A model generated the notes under the pieces. It searched no databases. It had not been told where the DNA came from and saw nothing but the letters and a program-made list of their open reading frames with translations. Made by a program: the position numbers and the translations under genes. This document shows, piece after piece, positions 19,107 through 28,159 of a DNA stretch of 64,000 nt. The stretch lies in the NCBI RefSeq assembly GCF_008369915.1, contig NZ_VSRN01000001.1:2662501-2726500 (forward strand), read 5' to 3'. Position 1 is the first letter of the stretch, and every line of letters starts with the position of its first letter. Origin of the DNA: Dyadobacter sp. UC 10. Lineage in GTDB: Bacteria; Bacteroidota; Bacteroidia; Cytophagales; Spirosomataceae.

Positions 19107-19949
19107 TTATTTTTTGCGTTTATAGCTGGAAGGTATACTGAACGGAAATCCCGGGCTCTCAATTTGCATTTCGACCTTGCTATGCCTGATGCGCATATTG
19201 GTCTCCCTCACCTGCTGATCTTTCAAGGATTTGACATTCAGATTAATAATGCTGGTAAAGGGGAATAAAAAGCTATTGACATCCTTAAACTCTTCATAGT
19301 CAAGCGTAAACGTGTTTTGAGTAGGTACCTCTACTGCTTTCAATCTTGACAATTTCAGTGTGCTTTCACTGATGAAATTATCCACTTCCAGTCTGTCTTT
19401 GATCTGTTTCAAAACATAGAATTCATTCATTTTGACAAACCTAGCCTCGGGCTGAGGTTCGAAAGGAAGATTTCCGATAATCATAGCCTGCAATAAATCG
19501 AAATTCAGGTCAAAATTGTACTGCTTGCTCAATTGTTCATAGTTGAAAACAAAATAATCGCGGTGGATTTTATCCATGAATACAATAGAATCGCGCGTAA
19601 TCAATCCCCGCGCTACTTCGAGACCGACCCCGGTAACGGAGAGCCAGATCACGCTATCCTTTTTCATGCGAATATTCACATTGGCATTATCAAAGTTTTG
19701 AGATTTGCTGGCCAGTGAAACTTTGGATTTGGCGGTGAGGTAGCTGAATTCTATTTCATTGATCTTAACCGGCTCCACTTTCTCCGGAGTGCCGGCTTTT
19801 AGCGAGTCAATGATAGGTGGAATTGTCTGGCTAAGAGTGGAATCGGCGACCGGATTGTTCTTATTTCTTTTAGAAGTACGTTGCTTGTGACAGGCTGAAA
19901 ACCATATTAAACAAATGGCCAGCAGCCCGGCGGAAAATTTATTGCTCAT
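19107..19949 (-). CDS. DUF4292 lipoprotein
   Basis: About 280 residues beginning with a lipoprotein signal (LLAICLIWFSAC). The body has alternating strands, including SVTGVGLEVARGLITRDSIVFMDK and YFVFNYEQLS, typical of DUF4292. The strand-rich pattern recalls the LolA/LolB fold used in lipoprotein sorting; that link is my inference. The gene overlaps the end of the upstream TPR gene by about 11 nt (20 nt if the alternative ATG at 19958 is used), a sign of coupled translation. It is followed 64 nt later by the envC-like gene. I recall this TPR, DUF4292, EnvC order from other Bacteroidota. Confidence 0.82.
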   Translation of the reverse strand: MSNKFSAGLLAICLIWFSACHKQRTSKRNKNNPVADSTLSQTIPPIIDSLKAGTPEKVEPVKINEIEFSYLTAKSKVSLASKSQNFDNANVNIRMKKDSVIWLSVTGVGLEVARGLITRDSIVFMDKIHRDYFVFNYEQLSKQYNFDLNFDLLQAMIIGNLPFEPQPEARFVKMNEFYVLKQIKDRLEVDNFISESTLKLSRLKAVEVPTQNTFTLDYEEFKDVNSFLFPFTSIINLNVKSLKDQQVRETNMRIRHSKVEMQIESPGFPFSIPSSYKRKK

Positions 19950-21690
19950 GTAATGCACCCGTTGCTATTTTTTTGTCAAGAAGTTCGGTGGTCTCTCCCA
20001 TACTCTTTGCCCTCTTCCATTGTGCCACTGCATTGTCCCTTTCGCCTAATTTGAAAAGAACGTCTCCATAATGCTCAACAATCGTGCCACTTACAGTGGA
20101 ACTGTCGGTCATTGCTTTTTCCAGAAACTCCTTGGCTTTTTTATAGTCTTTACGAATGTACAGTACCCAGGCATGAGTGTCCAGGTAAGTGGGGTTATTT
20201 TGATGTTGCTGAACAAGTTTTTCAGACATTTTGAGTGCCAGGTCCAGCTTTTCTTTACGTAGAGAAAGGAAATAGCTGTAATTGTTGAGCACGTGATCGT
20301 TATCCGGATTTGCTTTCAAGGCCTGTTCGTAAGCCGCGTCCGATTTCGCATGATCGCCCAGCCCGTTGTAGGCATCACCGAGTTGTGCATGAATATAAGG
20401 CACCAGCTCGGGGTTGTTTGAGATCAGCTTAAGGCTTTCTTCAAGAGAGGAAATTGCTTCCTTAAAATTTTTTTTCATCAAATGGGCTGTGCCGTTCGAG
20501 TACCAGAACATTCCCTGATTTGGAAACAATTCAAGGGCTTTTTCCGAATGCACCAGCATGCTATCCACCTGGTTAAGGTCACCATCGAGCTGTAAAATCG
20601 CTGCCCAAACCTGGAAAACAGAACCGTCAATGCGGCTTGCCTTGGTGTACATATCCCTTGCCTCAGCCTTTTTATCCTGGCGAACAAGCAAATCGGCGTA
20701 AATCACATTGGCGCGCGATTCATTAGGATGCGTGTCGGAAAGCTGCTTGGCCAGCGCAACTGCATCATTGATCTCACCTTCCGATTTCAACATTGTCAGG
20801 TATCCAGTCAAAACCCTGATCTTCGGGTCGGCGTCCAGATTTGGATTGGCAAAAACCAGCTTGAGTTCTTCGTTACATTTCTGGACATCTCCGTTGCGAC
20901 GGTAGATATCCGCCAGCAGAACGTGCGCCTGCGCTTCATCAGGATTGATTTTAAGCGCCTCCTCTAGTGGCGCGACAGCCTCGATGATCCGGTCGTTCGC
21001 GATCAGCAGTTCTGCCAGCTCCACCCGATAGCTTACCTCGGCGGGTTCGGCTGCGATCAGCTTTTTAGCTTCTGCCAGTGCTTTGTCCAGGTTATTCTGG
21101 CGCAAATAAAGCTGCTGCTTCTGGTGCGTGATTTCCTCTGTAATGCCCATCGATTTTTCCAGGACATTATACGTTTCTATTGCCTTCTCAGGCTGGTCGT
21201 TGAAAACGTAAATCGCAGCGAGCTCAATACCATATTGAATGTTTTCAGGATTTTTGGCGACGAGGGTCTCGTATATTTCGGCAGCCTCCGCGTATTTCCT
21301 GCGTTTTGCGTAAAGTTCTGCCAGCTGCTGGGCGTAGAAGATATTTTCTTTGCGGAGATCGAAGGCTTTTTTGGCGGGAACGATGGCTTCGTCGAACTTC
21401 TCCAGCTTGATCAGTGCCGTGGCGACCAGGTAGTGACTGGCAGGATCCTGACCGTTTTCCTGAACCAGTTTTTCAAAAACAGGCAACGCACGTTCCGGTT
21501 CATCCTTCATCATGAATTTCATGCCTTCTGCTGCAAGCGATTCCGTTTCTATACGGAGGGCTACCGTGTCGGTTTTAACAGCATCTTTTTCACGTTCTTT
21601 ACCGCGGCGCTGGGCAATAGTATCGTGAGCAGCGAAGCAATTCGCCAGCAATATGATCAGAAGGGTCAACTTTAAATATACGGTCTTCAT
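19939..21690 (-). CDS. Secreted tetratricopeptide repeat protein
   Basis: 583 residues: a signal peptide (LTLLIILLANCFA, then HDTIAQ), a short charged linker and an array of roughly twelve TPR helices running to the C-terminus. Clear units are PASHYLVATALIKLEKFDEA, ENIQYGIELAAIYVFNDQPEKA and PYIHAQLGDAYNGLGDHAKS. TPR superhelices bind partner proteins, and this one probably acts in the periplasm or is surface-bound. It is the first gene of the TPR, DUF4292, EnvC-like cluster. A TAACTTTG box on the minus strand (21748-21755) is a plausible -7 element. The binding partner is unknown; products of the next two genes are the obvious candidates. Confidence 0.85.
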   Translation of the reverse strand: MKTVYLKLTLLIILLANCFAAHDTIAQRRGKEREKDAVKTDTVALRIETESLAAEGMKFMMKDEPERALPVFEKLVQENGQDPASHYLVATALIKLEKFDEAIVPAKKAFDLRKENIFYAQQLAELYAKRRKYAEAAEIYETLVAKNPENIQYGIELAAIYVFNDQPEKAIETYNVLEKSMGITEEITHQKQQLYLRQNNLDKALAEAKKLIAAEPAEVSYRVELAELLIANDRIIEAVAPLEEALKINPDEAQAHVLLADIYRRNGDVQKCNEELKLVFANPNLDADPKIRVLTGYLTMLKSEGEINDAVALAKQLSDTHPNESRANVIYADLLVRQDKKAEARDMYTKASRIDGSVFQVWAAILQLDGDLNQVDSMLVHSEKALELFPNQGMFWYSNGTAHLMKKNFKEAISSLEESLKLISNNPELVPYIHAQLGDAYNGLGDHAKSDAAYEQALKANPDNDHVLNNYSYFLSLRKEKLDLALKMSEKLVQQHQNNPTYLDTHAWVLYIRKDYKKAKEFLEKAMTDSSTVSGTIVEHYGDVLFKLGERDNAVAQWKRAKSMGETTELLDKKIATGALHEQ

Positions 21691-21747
21691 AATTCAATCA
21701 GATGCCATCAGTTTCCGAGACGTGACCGGCTATTTCAATGTAAACAA

Positions 21748-21755
21748 CAAAGTTA
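21748..21755 (-). promoter_or_regulatory. Candidate -7 box of the TPR-DUF4292-envC cluster
   Basis: The minus strand reads TAACTTTG, matching TAnnTTTG, about 58 nt before the TPR gene start. No TTG was found at the expected distance. Confidence 0.3.
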
Positions 21756-21796
21756 CCAATTTTGTCTGTAGAACTAGTTTCAAAGACTATTCAAAT

Positions 21797-21828
21797 AAGA
21801 ATACTAACGTCGAAAGCTGCGTATTCTT
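21797..21828 (-). terminator. Possible terminator of the TonB-plug gene
   Basis: 8-bp stem (AAGAATAC at 21797-21804, GTATTCTT at 21821-21828) with a 16-nt loop, just after the stop at 21835 on the minus strand. The T run is weak (ATTTG), so confidence is low. Confidence 0.35.
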
Positions 21829-21834
21829 GTTTCC

Positions 21835-24261
21835 TTAATTGACTGAATATGTGGATTTGCCAAAGCCAGGAAGGCCCGTTGCGCTAAGTGCTTCAACCCG
21901 GATATCCACGGTTGTTGCGGCATCAGAATTGTAATATTGCAAACGGACCTTTCCATTTTTATCAGTTTTTAACATAGGTGCCCAAAAAATCGTAGATCGG
22001 TAGTCAGGAGCAACATTCTGGGCCGCATTGGCAGGATAGGCTGGTGAGTAGAACGCTTTCGGTATGTGAAACCCCGCGATTTTTGAAGCCAACACGCCCG
22101 GGACAATTTCCTGCGAATAATCGTAATTATCATTTCCCCGTTTTGTCAATATGGATATTACTCCATTCCCTCCGCCCATCCCGAAGATTGCAGCAGACGC
22201 TCCCTTCAACACATCGATGGATTCCACGTCATTTACATTCATAGAACTGATAAAGTCTTTATCCACCGGCATTCCATCTAATACAAACTGCGGCTCATTC
22301 CGATTTCCCCGGATATATACCGAAGCATTCATTCCCGACCCTACAACTTGGACTCCTGCCACTCTTCCCGCAAGTATGTCCAACACGCTGGTACGCCCGC
22401 CGACCAGCTGGGGAGTCATTTTGATGGAAGCGTCGGGCGTGCCGTAAATTTTCCGTGAATCGCGCTGAACTTCTTTTTTTGCCTTAATTGTCACCTCTTG
22501 CAATAACCGTTCCCGGCTTTCACGAATTTTTCGCGCAATCTCCTGATCCTGTGCGTTTCTCTTCAAAAATTCGCTCAGCAGCTGGCCGTCGATCGTCAGC
22601 GGAAAATAGGGGGTTTTTGCCTGTGAAACTTTCGGCGGGGCGAACGGGAGTACCTTGATTGTGAGGTTCTGATTGTTCTTCTTGTTCATTCCCTGCACCC
22701 TTATCCTCAGAGAGTCTTCAAAAATCAGGTTGTAAAGTGTAAAACGGCCCAGCTCGTCTGTCTCAGCTGTCAGGAAGGAATTAAGGCTGTCGTTGCTCAG
22801 GTAAACCGATAACGGTGTTTTTTCAACCGGTTTTTTATTGTTTCGCGTCACCTCTCCCGAGAATGTAATGCCTTGTTCCAGAAACCTTTCTGCGGGTTGC
22901 AGAGAGTCTTTCAATACTTCATCCCAGCGAAACCGGGTCCAGCCCTGGGTCATCAGCAGGATATCGCGATGGATTTTCCTTTCAGCCTTGGTTTCGTCAA
23001 AATAGTAGCTGGGTTGCTCTATAAATCCTTTGATATCAGAAGACAAAAGAAGATACGAAAGAATGTGCTGGTCATTTGTTTGCTGCTGAATCTGACCGGC
23101 GTCGGTAACAGCGACAGATAAGTTTGCTTCCAGAGGTTTCCCTGACGTGTCGCTTACCGTTATTTCAATCTCGGATTTTTCACGGGGCCTGAATGTATTC
23201 CTGGATGGCGTTATTCCAATCCGGAGTTTGTGGGCATGGTCTATAAAAATCAGCCGCTCTGAAACCGGCTTGTTTTCGCTATTGAAAAGAGTCAAATGGG
23301 TGATACCGTCGGGCAGGTCAGTGTTCGGAACAAGCATCATCAAACCTTTGGCCCCTATCTTTCCCCTGGCCACAAAAGCGACGATCCCGCGCGAATGACC
23401 AACTACATGCACGGGTAGTTCGCTCTTGCCTGGGATATTTGCATAGGCTATTATTCTGGTTTTCAGTGGATTTGACAGGTTGTCTACAAGCAGTGTGTAT
23501 CCGTTTTCTTTGACTTCCGGGAATGGGTAGCTTGTTATCGTACCGTTCTGATCGCGCAGGAATGCGGAATATGTAGCGCCTGATTTCGGTGAAAACGGAA
23601 TTCGGCCCATTCCAAGATGCTCGCTTTTAAAGGAAGCGACCGTGTCCTTATTCTGATCAAGTACGAAACCGCGAATATCCTGTCCCAGACCATTGGTATT
23701 CACTGCCTTAAATGCGATTCGGGTGGATGTTCCGGCGATCAGTTCGCCGCCCTCGGGAAAAAATTGCAGGTCGACTTTTCCGGTGCCTGGTGCAGATGCA
23801 TTGCCTGTTTTGTCGAAGATGAAGATGTCCTTTTGAAAAAAGAAGTCTTCCGAAGAATTGCGCATCCAGTTGGTATATGCTCTGATTAAATAAGCCCCGG
23901 GGGGTATTGAATCGGCGAGCACGATTTCACCATTGCCAACACCAGCGTCCATATGCGTGTGCCTGAGTGTCCAGTTCTTGCCTGTACGCTGCTCAATCAG
24001 GTCGACGTATAACAAATTACTTGCACTGTCGGCAAAATGCAGGGAGCCTTCGACCAGGTAAGCTTTATACCATAATGTATCTCCCGTCATATAGTAAGGC
24101 TTGTCCAAATGCAGATAGGCTTTTTCGACAGGATACATTTGCCTGAACTTCTCAAGTTTGCCCGAAATCAGCTTTGTGAAGTCTTCTTCTGCCAATTTAA
24201 ATGCGGCCAGAAAAACAACTAACAACAGAATACTTGCTATTTTAATGGACGACTTGCGCAT
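21835..24261 (-). CDS. MG2-like protein with TonB-dependent receptor plug domain, no barrel
   Basis: 808 residues with a signal sequence, then YLHLDKPYYMTGDTLWYKAYL. This opening is typical of Bacteroidota proteins with alpha-2-macroglobulin MG2-like sandwich domains. Further beta-sandwich modules follow, including a carboxypeptidase-regulatory-like unit near residues 470-550. A TonB receptor plug domain sits at about 600-735 (SVYIRGN, FVLDGMPV, SIDVLKGASAAIFG, GVISILTKRG). After the plug only about 75 residues remain, so the 22-strand barrel of a true receptor is absent. The gene stands alone between the permease and TPR genes. Its function is unknown; it may act as a periplasmic partner in export or envelope assembly. 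Confidence 0.85.
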   Translation of the reverse strand: MRKSSIKIASILLLVVFLAAFKLAEEDFTKLISGKLEKFRQMYPVEKAYLHLDKPYYMTGDTLWYKAYLVEGSLHFADSASNLLYVDLIEQRTGKNWTLRHTHMDAGVGNGEIVLADSIPPGAYLIRAYTNWMRNSSEDFFFQKDIFIFDKTGNASAPGTGKVDLQFFPEGGELIAGTSTRIAFKAVNTNGLGQDIRGFVLDQNKDTVASFKSEHLGMGRIPFSPKSGATYSAFLRDQNGTITSYPFPEVKENGYTLLVDNLSNPLKTRIIAYANIPGKSELPVHVVGHSRGIVAFVARGKIGAKGLMMLVPNTDLPDGITHLTLFNSENKPVSERLIFIDHAHKLRIGITPSRNTFRPREKSEIEITVSDTSGKPLEANLSVAVTDAGQIQQQTNDQHILSYLLLSSDIKGFIEQPSYYFDETKAERKIHRDILLMTQGWTRFRWDEVLKDSLQPAERFLEQGITFSGEVTRNNKKPVEKTPLSVYLSNDSLNSFLTAETDELGRFTLYNLIFEDSLRIRVQGMNKKNNQNLTIKVLPFAPPKVSQAKTPYFPLTIDGQLLSEFLKRNAQDQEIARKIRESRERLLQEVTIKAKKEVQRDSRKIYGTPDASIKMTPQLVGGRTSVLDILAGRVAGVQVVGSGMNASVYIRGNRNEPQFVLDGMPVDKDFISSMNVNDVESIDVLKGASAAIFGMGGGNGVISILTKRGNDNYDYSQEIVPGVLASKIAGFHIPKAFYSPAYPANAAQNVAPDYRSTIFWAPMLKTDKNGKVRLQYYNSDAATTVDIRVEALSATGLPGFGKSTYSVN

Positions 24262-24289
24262 GTAAATATGATTTATATATCGCTGTTAA

Positions 24290-25624
24290 TTAACGGTTTA
24301 CCTTTCGAACGAACAAGAAGGCAGGGTAACTGATAACCAGAAAAAGTAATGCATATTGACTGCTTGCCAGATCCTGTACTACTGCGCCGACTAGAAAAGC
24401 CAGCGAGCAAAGCAGCATCACCACAGGCAATACAGGATAAGCCGGTACTTTCCATGGGCGGGGCAGTGACGGCTCGTTTCTACGTAACGCCAGCAGGGAG
24501 GCAAAGCCGGAAGTATATCCGAGAACAAAAAAGAAAGTGGCAATATCTGAGAGTTTTTCGCATGCCTCTTTCCCGATCAATATCAAAAACACAGCTACTG
24601 CCGAGGTAATCAGCATCGCTACCGCAGGTGTGCCGCCGGTATTGACATTGGTGCCGGCAGGGAGAAACAATCCGTCGCGGCTCATAGAATAAAGTACTCG
24701 GGGATTGAATAGCAGCTGTGCATTGACGATCCCTAAAATTGATATCATCAGAAACAGCGTAACGATTTTGCCGGAACCTTCACCAAAAATGAGACGTATC
24801 GCATCCGCCGCAGCCAGTTTCGACTGCGCCAGCTCACTCATTGGTAAAATGTGTAGGATCGCCATATTGCACAGAAGATAGATCGCGATAATCAGTAAAA
24901 CACCTCCTATCATGGATTTTGGAAGGTTTTTTGACGGATCCTTGTCTTCCTCAGAAAAATAGGCTGCAGTGTGCCAGCCATCGTAAGTGTAAAAAATAGC
25001 CTGAAGTGAGAAGATTACTGGCGCGATCCAGCTTCCTGTTGAGATGATTTGACTCGTTGTATTGCGCGCTTGTTCCGCGGTAACTTCGTCGCCATAGATA
25101 TAGCAAACAGCCACAAAAACGAACAGGCCTATTCCCTTCAGAACACTCATGATATTTTGAAAACTGCTCGCCAGGGCAAGCCCGATCCAGTGAATGCAGG
25201 TCAGCACCAGTAATATTGCTGCGGCTACATAAGGTTCGTAGCCTGTGAGCTTAGGAATGAGCAATGCCAGGTATTCGCTCATGGTGTAGACTCCAAAACC
25301 CAGGGCGGAGCACGTTCCGAGCCAACTATTGATCCCGACAACGAAGCCGGCGTAATTGCCAAAAGCACGTTGGGCATATACATACCAGGCCCCGGCTTTT
25401 GGAACAGAAGTACCCAATTCAATGGTGCAGAGTGTACCAAGAAATGCATAAAGACTTACTGCAACCCAGAGGAGCATGATCAGCCAGGATTCGCCAAGCT
25501 GTGCCGCGATTGGCCCGGGCTTGCGCAGGATCCCTGTACCGATTGTGCCGCCCACAGTGACCGCAATACCAAAGCCTACTCCCAGAATCTTTAAAAGCTC
25601 GTTTTTGGCAGAGGGCTGTGTCAT
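24290..25624 (-). CDS. APC-family amino acid permease
   Basis: Secondary transporter of the amino acid-polyamine-organocation family with about twelve membrane segments. The conserved first helix GFGIAVTVGGTIGTGILRKPG carries the unwound GTGIL substrate site, and YAQRAFGNYAGFVVG follows. The frame is open to an ATG at 25708, with other ATGs at 25687 and 25624. I chose 25624 because it puts the first helix about 15 residues from the start, as in most relatives; the longer forms cannot be excluded. Substrate unknown. It stands alone downstream of the atpC terminator. Confidence 0.85.
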   Translation of the reverse strand: MTQPSAKNELLKILGVGFGIAVTVGGTIGTGILRKPGPIAAQLGESWLIMLLWVAVSLYAFLGTLCTIELGTSVPKAGAWYVYAQRAFGNYAGFVVGINSWLGTCSALGFGVYTMSEYLALLIPKLTGYEPYVAAAILLVLTCIHWIGLALASSFQNIMSVLKGIGLFVFVAVCYIYGDEVTAEQARNTTSQIISTGSWIAPVIFSLQAIFYTYDGWHTAAYFSEEDKDPSKNLPKSMIGGVLLIIAIYLLCNMAILHILPMSELAQSKLAAADAIRLIFGEGSGKIVTLFLMISILGIVNAQLLFNPRVLYSMSRDGLFLPAGTNVNTGGTPAVAMLITSAVAVFLILIGKEACEKLSDIATFFFVLGYTSGFASLLALRRNEPSLPRPWKVPAYPVLPVVMLLCSLAFLVGAVVQDLASSQYALLFLVISYPAFLFVRKVNR

Positions 25625-25736
25625 ATCAGGGCGTGAAAGAATGTGCTTTTCGAAAATAGGAAAACTTTTTCTTTTTGTAACTTCCATATTCGTAAGGACA
25701 TACTTCACGATCAGGTGAGTCCCTGCTGAAACAAAA

Positions 25737-25766
25737 AAACGGATGCCGTTTTCACAGCATCCGTTT
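25737..25766 (-). terminator. Terminator of the atpD-atpC operon
   Basis: Perfect 10-bp stem (AAACGGATGC at 25737-25746, GCATCCGTTT at 25757-25766) with a 10-nt loop. The A run on its left gives the U tract for the minus strand, 20 nt after the atpC stop. Confidence 0.88.
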
Positions 25767-25785
25767 TTACTATTGTTCTAATTTC

Positions 25786-26028
25786 CTAGAGAATCGCTTC
25801 TGCCAATACAAGTACTTTGTTATTAAGCACTTCCACGACGCCTCCGTCAATTACATAAGACTGTTTTGCAGCTCCTGTATCGATCACCACATCGCCCTTT
25901 CCAAGTGTACTCACAAGTGGCGCGTGGCGGTTCAGAACCTGAAATTGTCCTTCCGTACCCGGTAATGTCACAGCATTCGCCTCGCCGGCAAACACTTTCT
26001 TATCTGGGGTAATTATTTCTAAATGCAT
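25786..26028 (-). CDS. atpC: F1Fo ATP synthase subunit epsilon, short form
   Basis: 80 residues covering only the N-terminal beta-sandwich domain (MHLEIITPDKKVFAGEA, LPGTEGQFQVLNRHAPLVSTLGKG). The C-terminal helical hairpin that inhibits hydrolysis in E. coli epsilon is absent. Short epsilon is usual in Bacteroidota. It forms part of the central stalk and couples rotor to catalytic head. It follows atpD by 79 nt, and the leader directly before its ATG consists of four 7-nt repeats. The other ATP synthase genes are not in this window. Confidence 0.94.
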   Translation of the reverse strand: MHLEIITPDKKVFAGEANAVTLPGTEGQFQVLNRHAPLVSTLGKGDVVIDTGAAKQSYVIDGGVVEVLNNKVLVLAEAIL

Positions 26029-26038
26029 CTGTTCGACG

Positions 26039-26066
26039 TTTAGCTGTTAGCTTTTAGCTGTTAGCT
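26039..26066 (-). repeat. Heptamer array in the atpC leader
   Basis: A 14-mer is exactly duplicated (26039-26052, 26053-26066), and each copy is two 7-mers. Read in the sense of atpC the array is AGCTAAC AGCTAAA, twice. It ends 10 nt before the atpC ATG. The same 7-nt period and consensus recur at 47205-47232 and 59715-59763. Confidence 0.85.
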
Positions 26067-26107
26067 TTTTCTATTTACAAGCAACAACTATGACAAACGG
26101 TTTTCGA

Positions 26108-27695
<1,588 letters not shown>

Positions 27696-28159
27696 GAAGA
27701 CACAAAGTGATTTATTGGATATTTTTTAGAAAAGTGTTTCGCAATACTGCGTTCTTTTACATTTAGCATCAAATGATTGTGCTGATTAATAGAATCAGAA
27801 ACTTTTTGCGGCAAGAAAACATCGCAATCGGGAATTTGAGGAAATATGAAAATAAAGTAAATTTGAAATAGTCACTTAGCCTTATTGTCATATGAATACG
27901 CAGCGGCTATGCTGATTCATCCGGTGTTACGAGCGGGCTGATGATTGTTCTGGGTTCCCATATTTCTCCGGGTCTTGCGCTATGGATCACTTCAAAGTTT
28001 GACCCGGAATGCTGCTTCGCCCGATATCTGCTGCCCACTTGACAAATTCACTTGAATTACTGAAAACAACTGATCTGGTCGAAATAACAGGCTACTGAAC
28101 TTTTCGTTGTTTTAAACGAAGCTTTTTACGATCCGGCAAGCACCGGTTTAAACTATTAT
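27696..28159. other. Gene-poor spacer with possible decayed coding remnants
   Basis: Nearly 470 nt without an intact gene between divergent atpD and the membrane-TPR gene. Short open stretches in shifting plus-strand frames (around 27890-28010 and 28045-28098) look protein-like, for example YEYAAAMLIHPVLRAG, SHISPGLALWITSKFD and NSLELLKTTDLVEITGY. Stops and frame changes separate them. I recognise no family. They may be remnants of a lost gene or chance; no RNA gene or strong repeat was seen. Confidence 0.35.
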
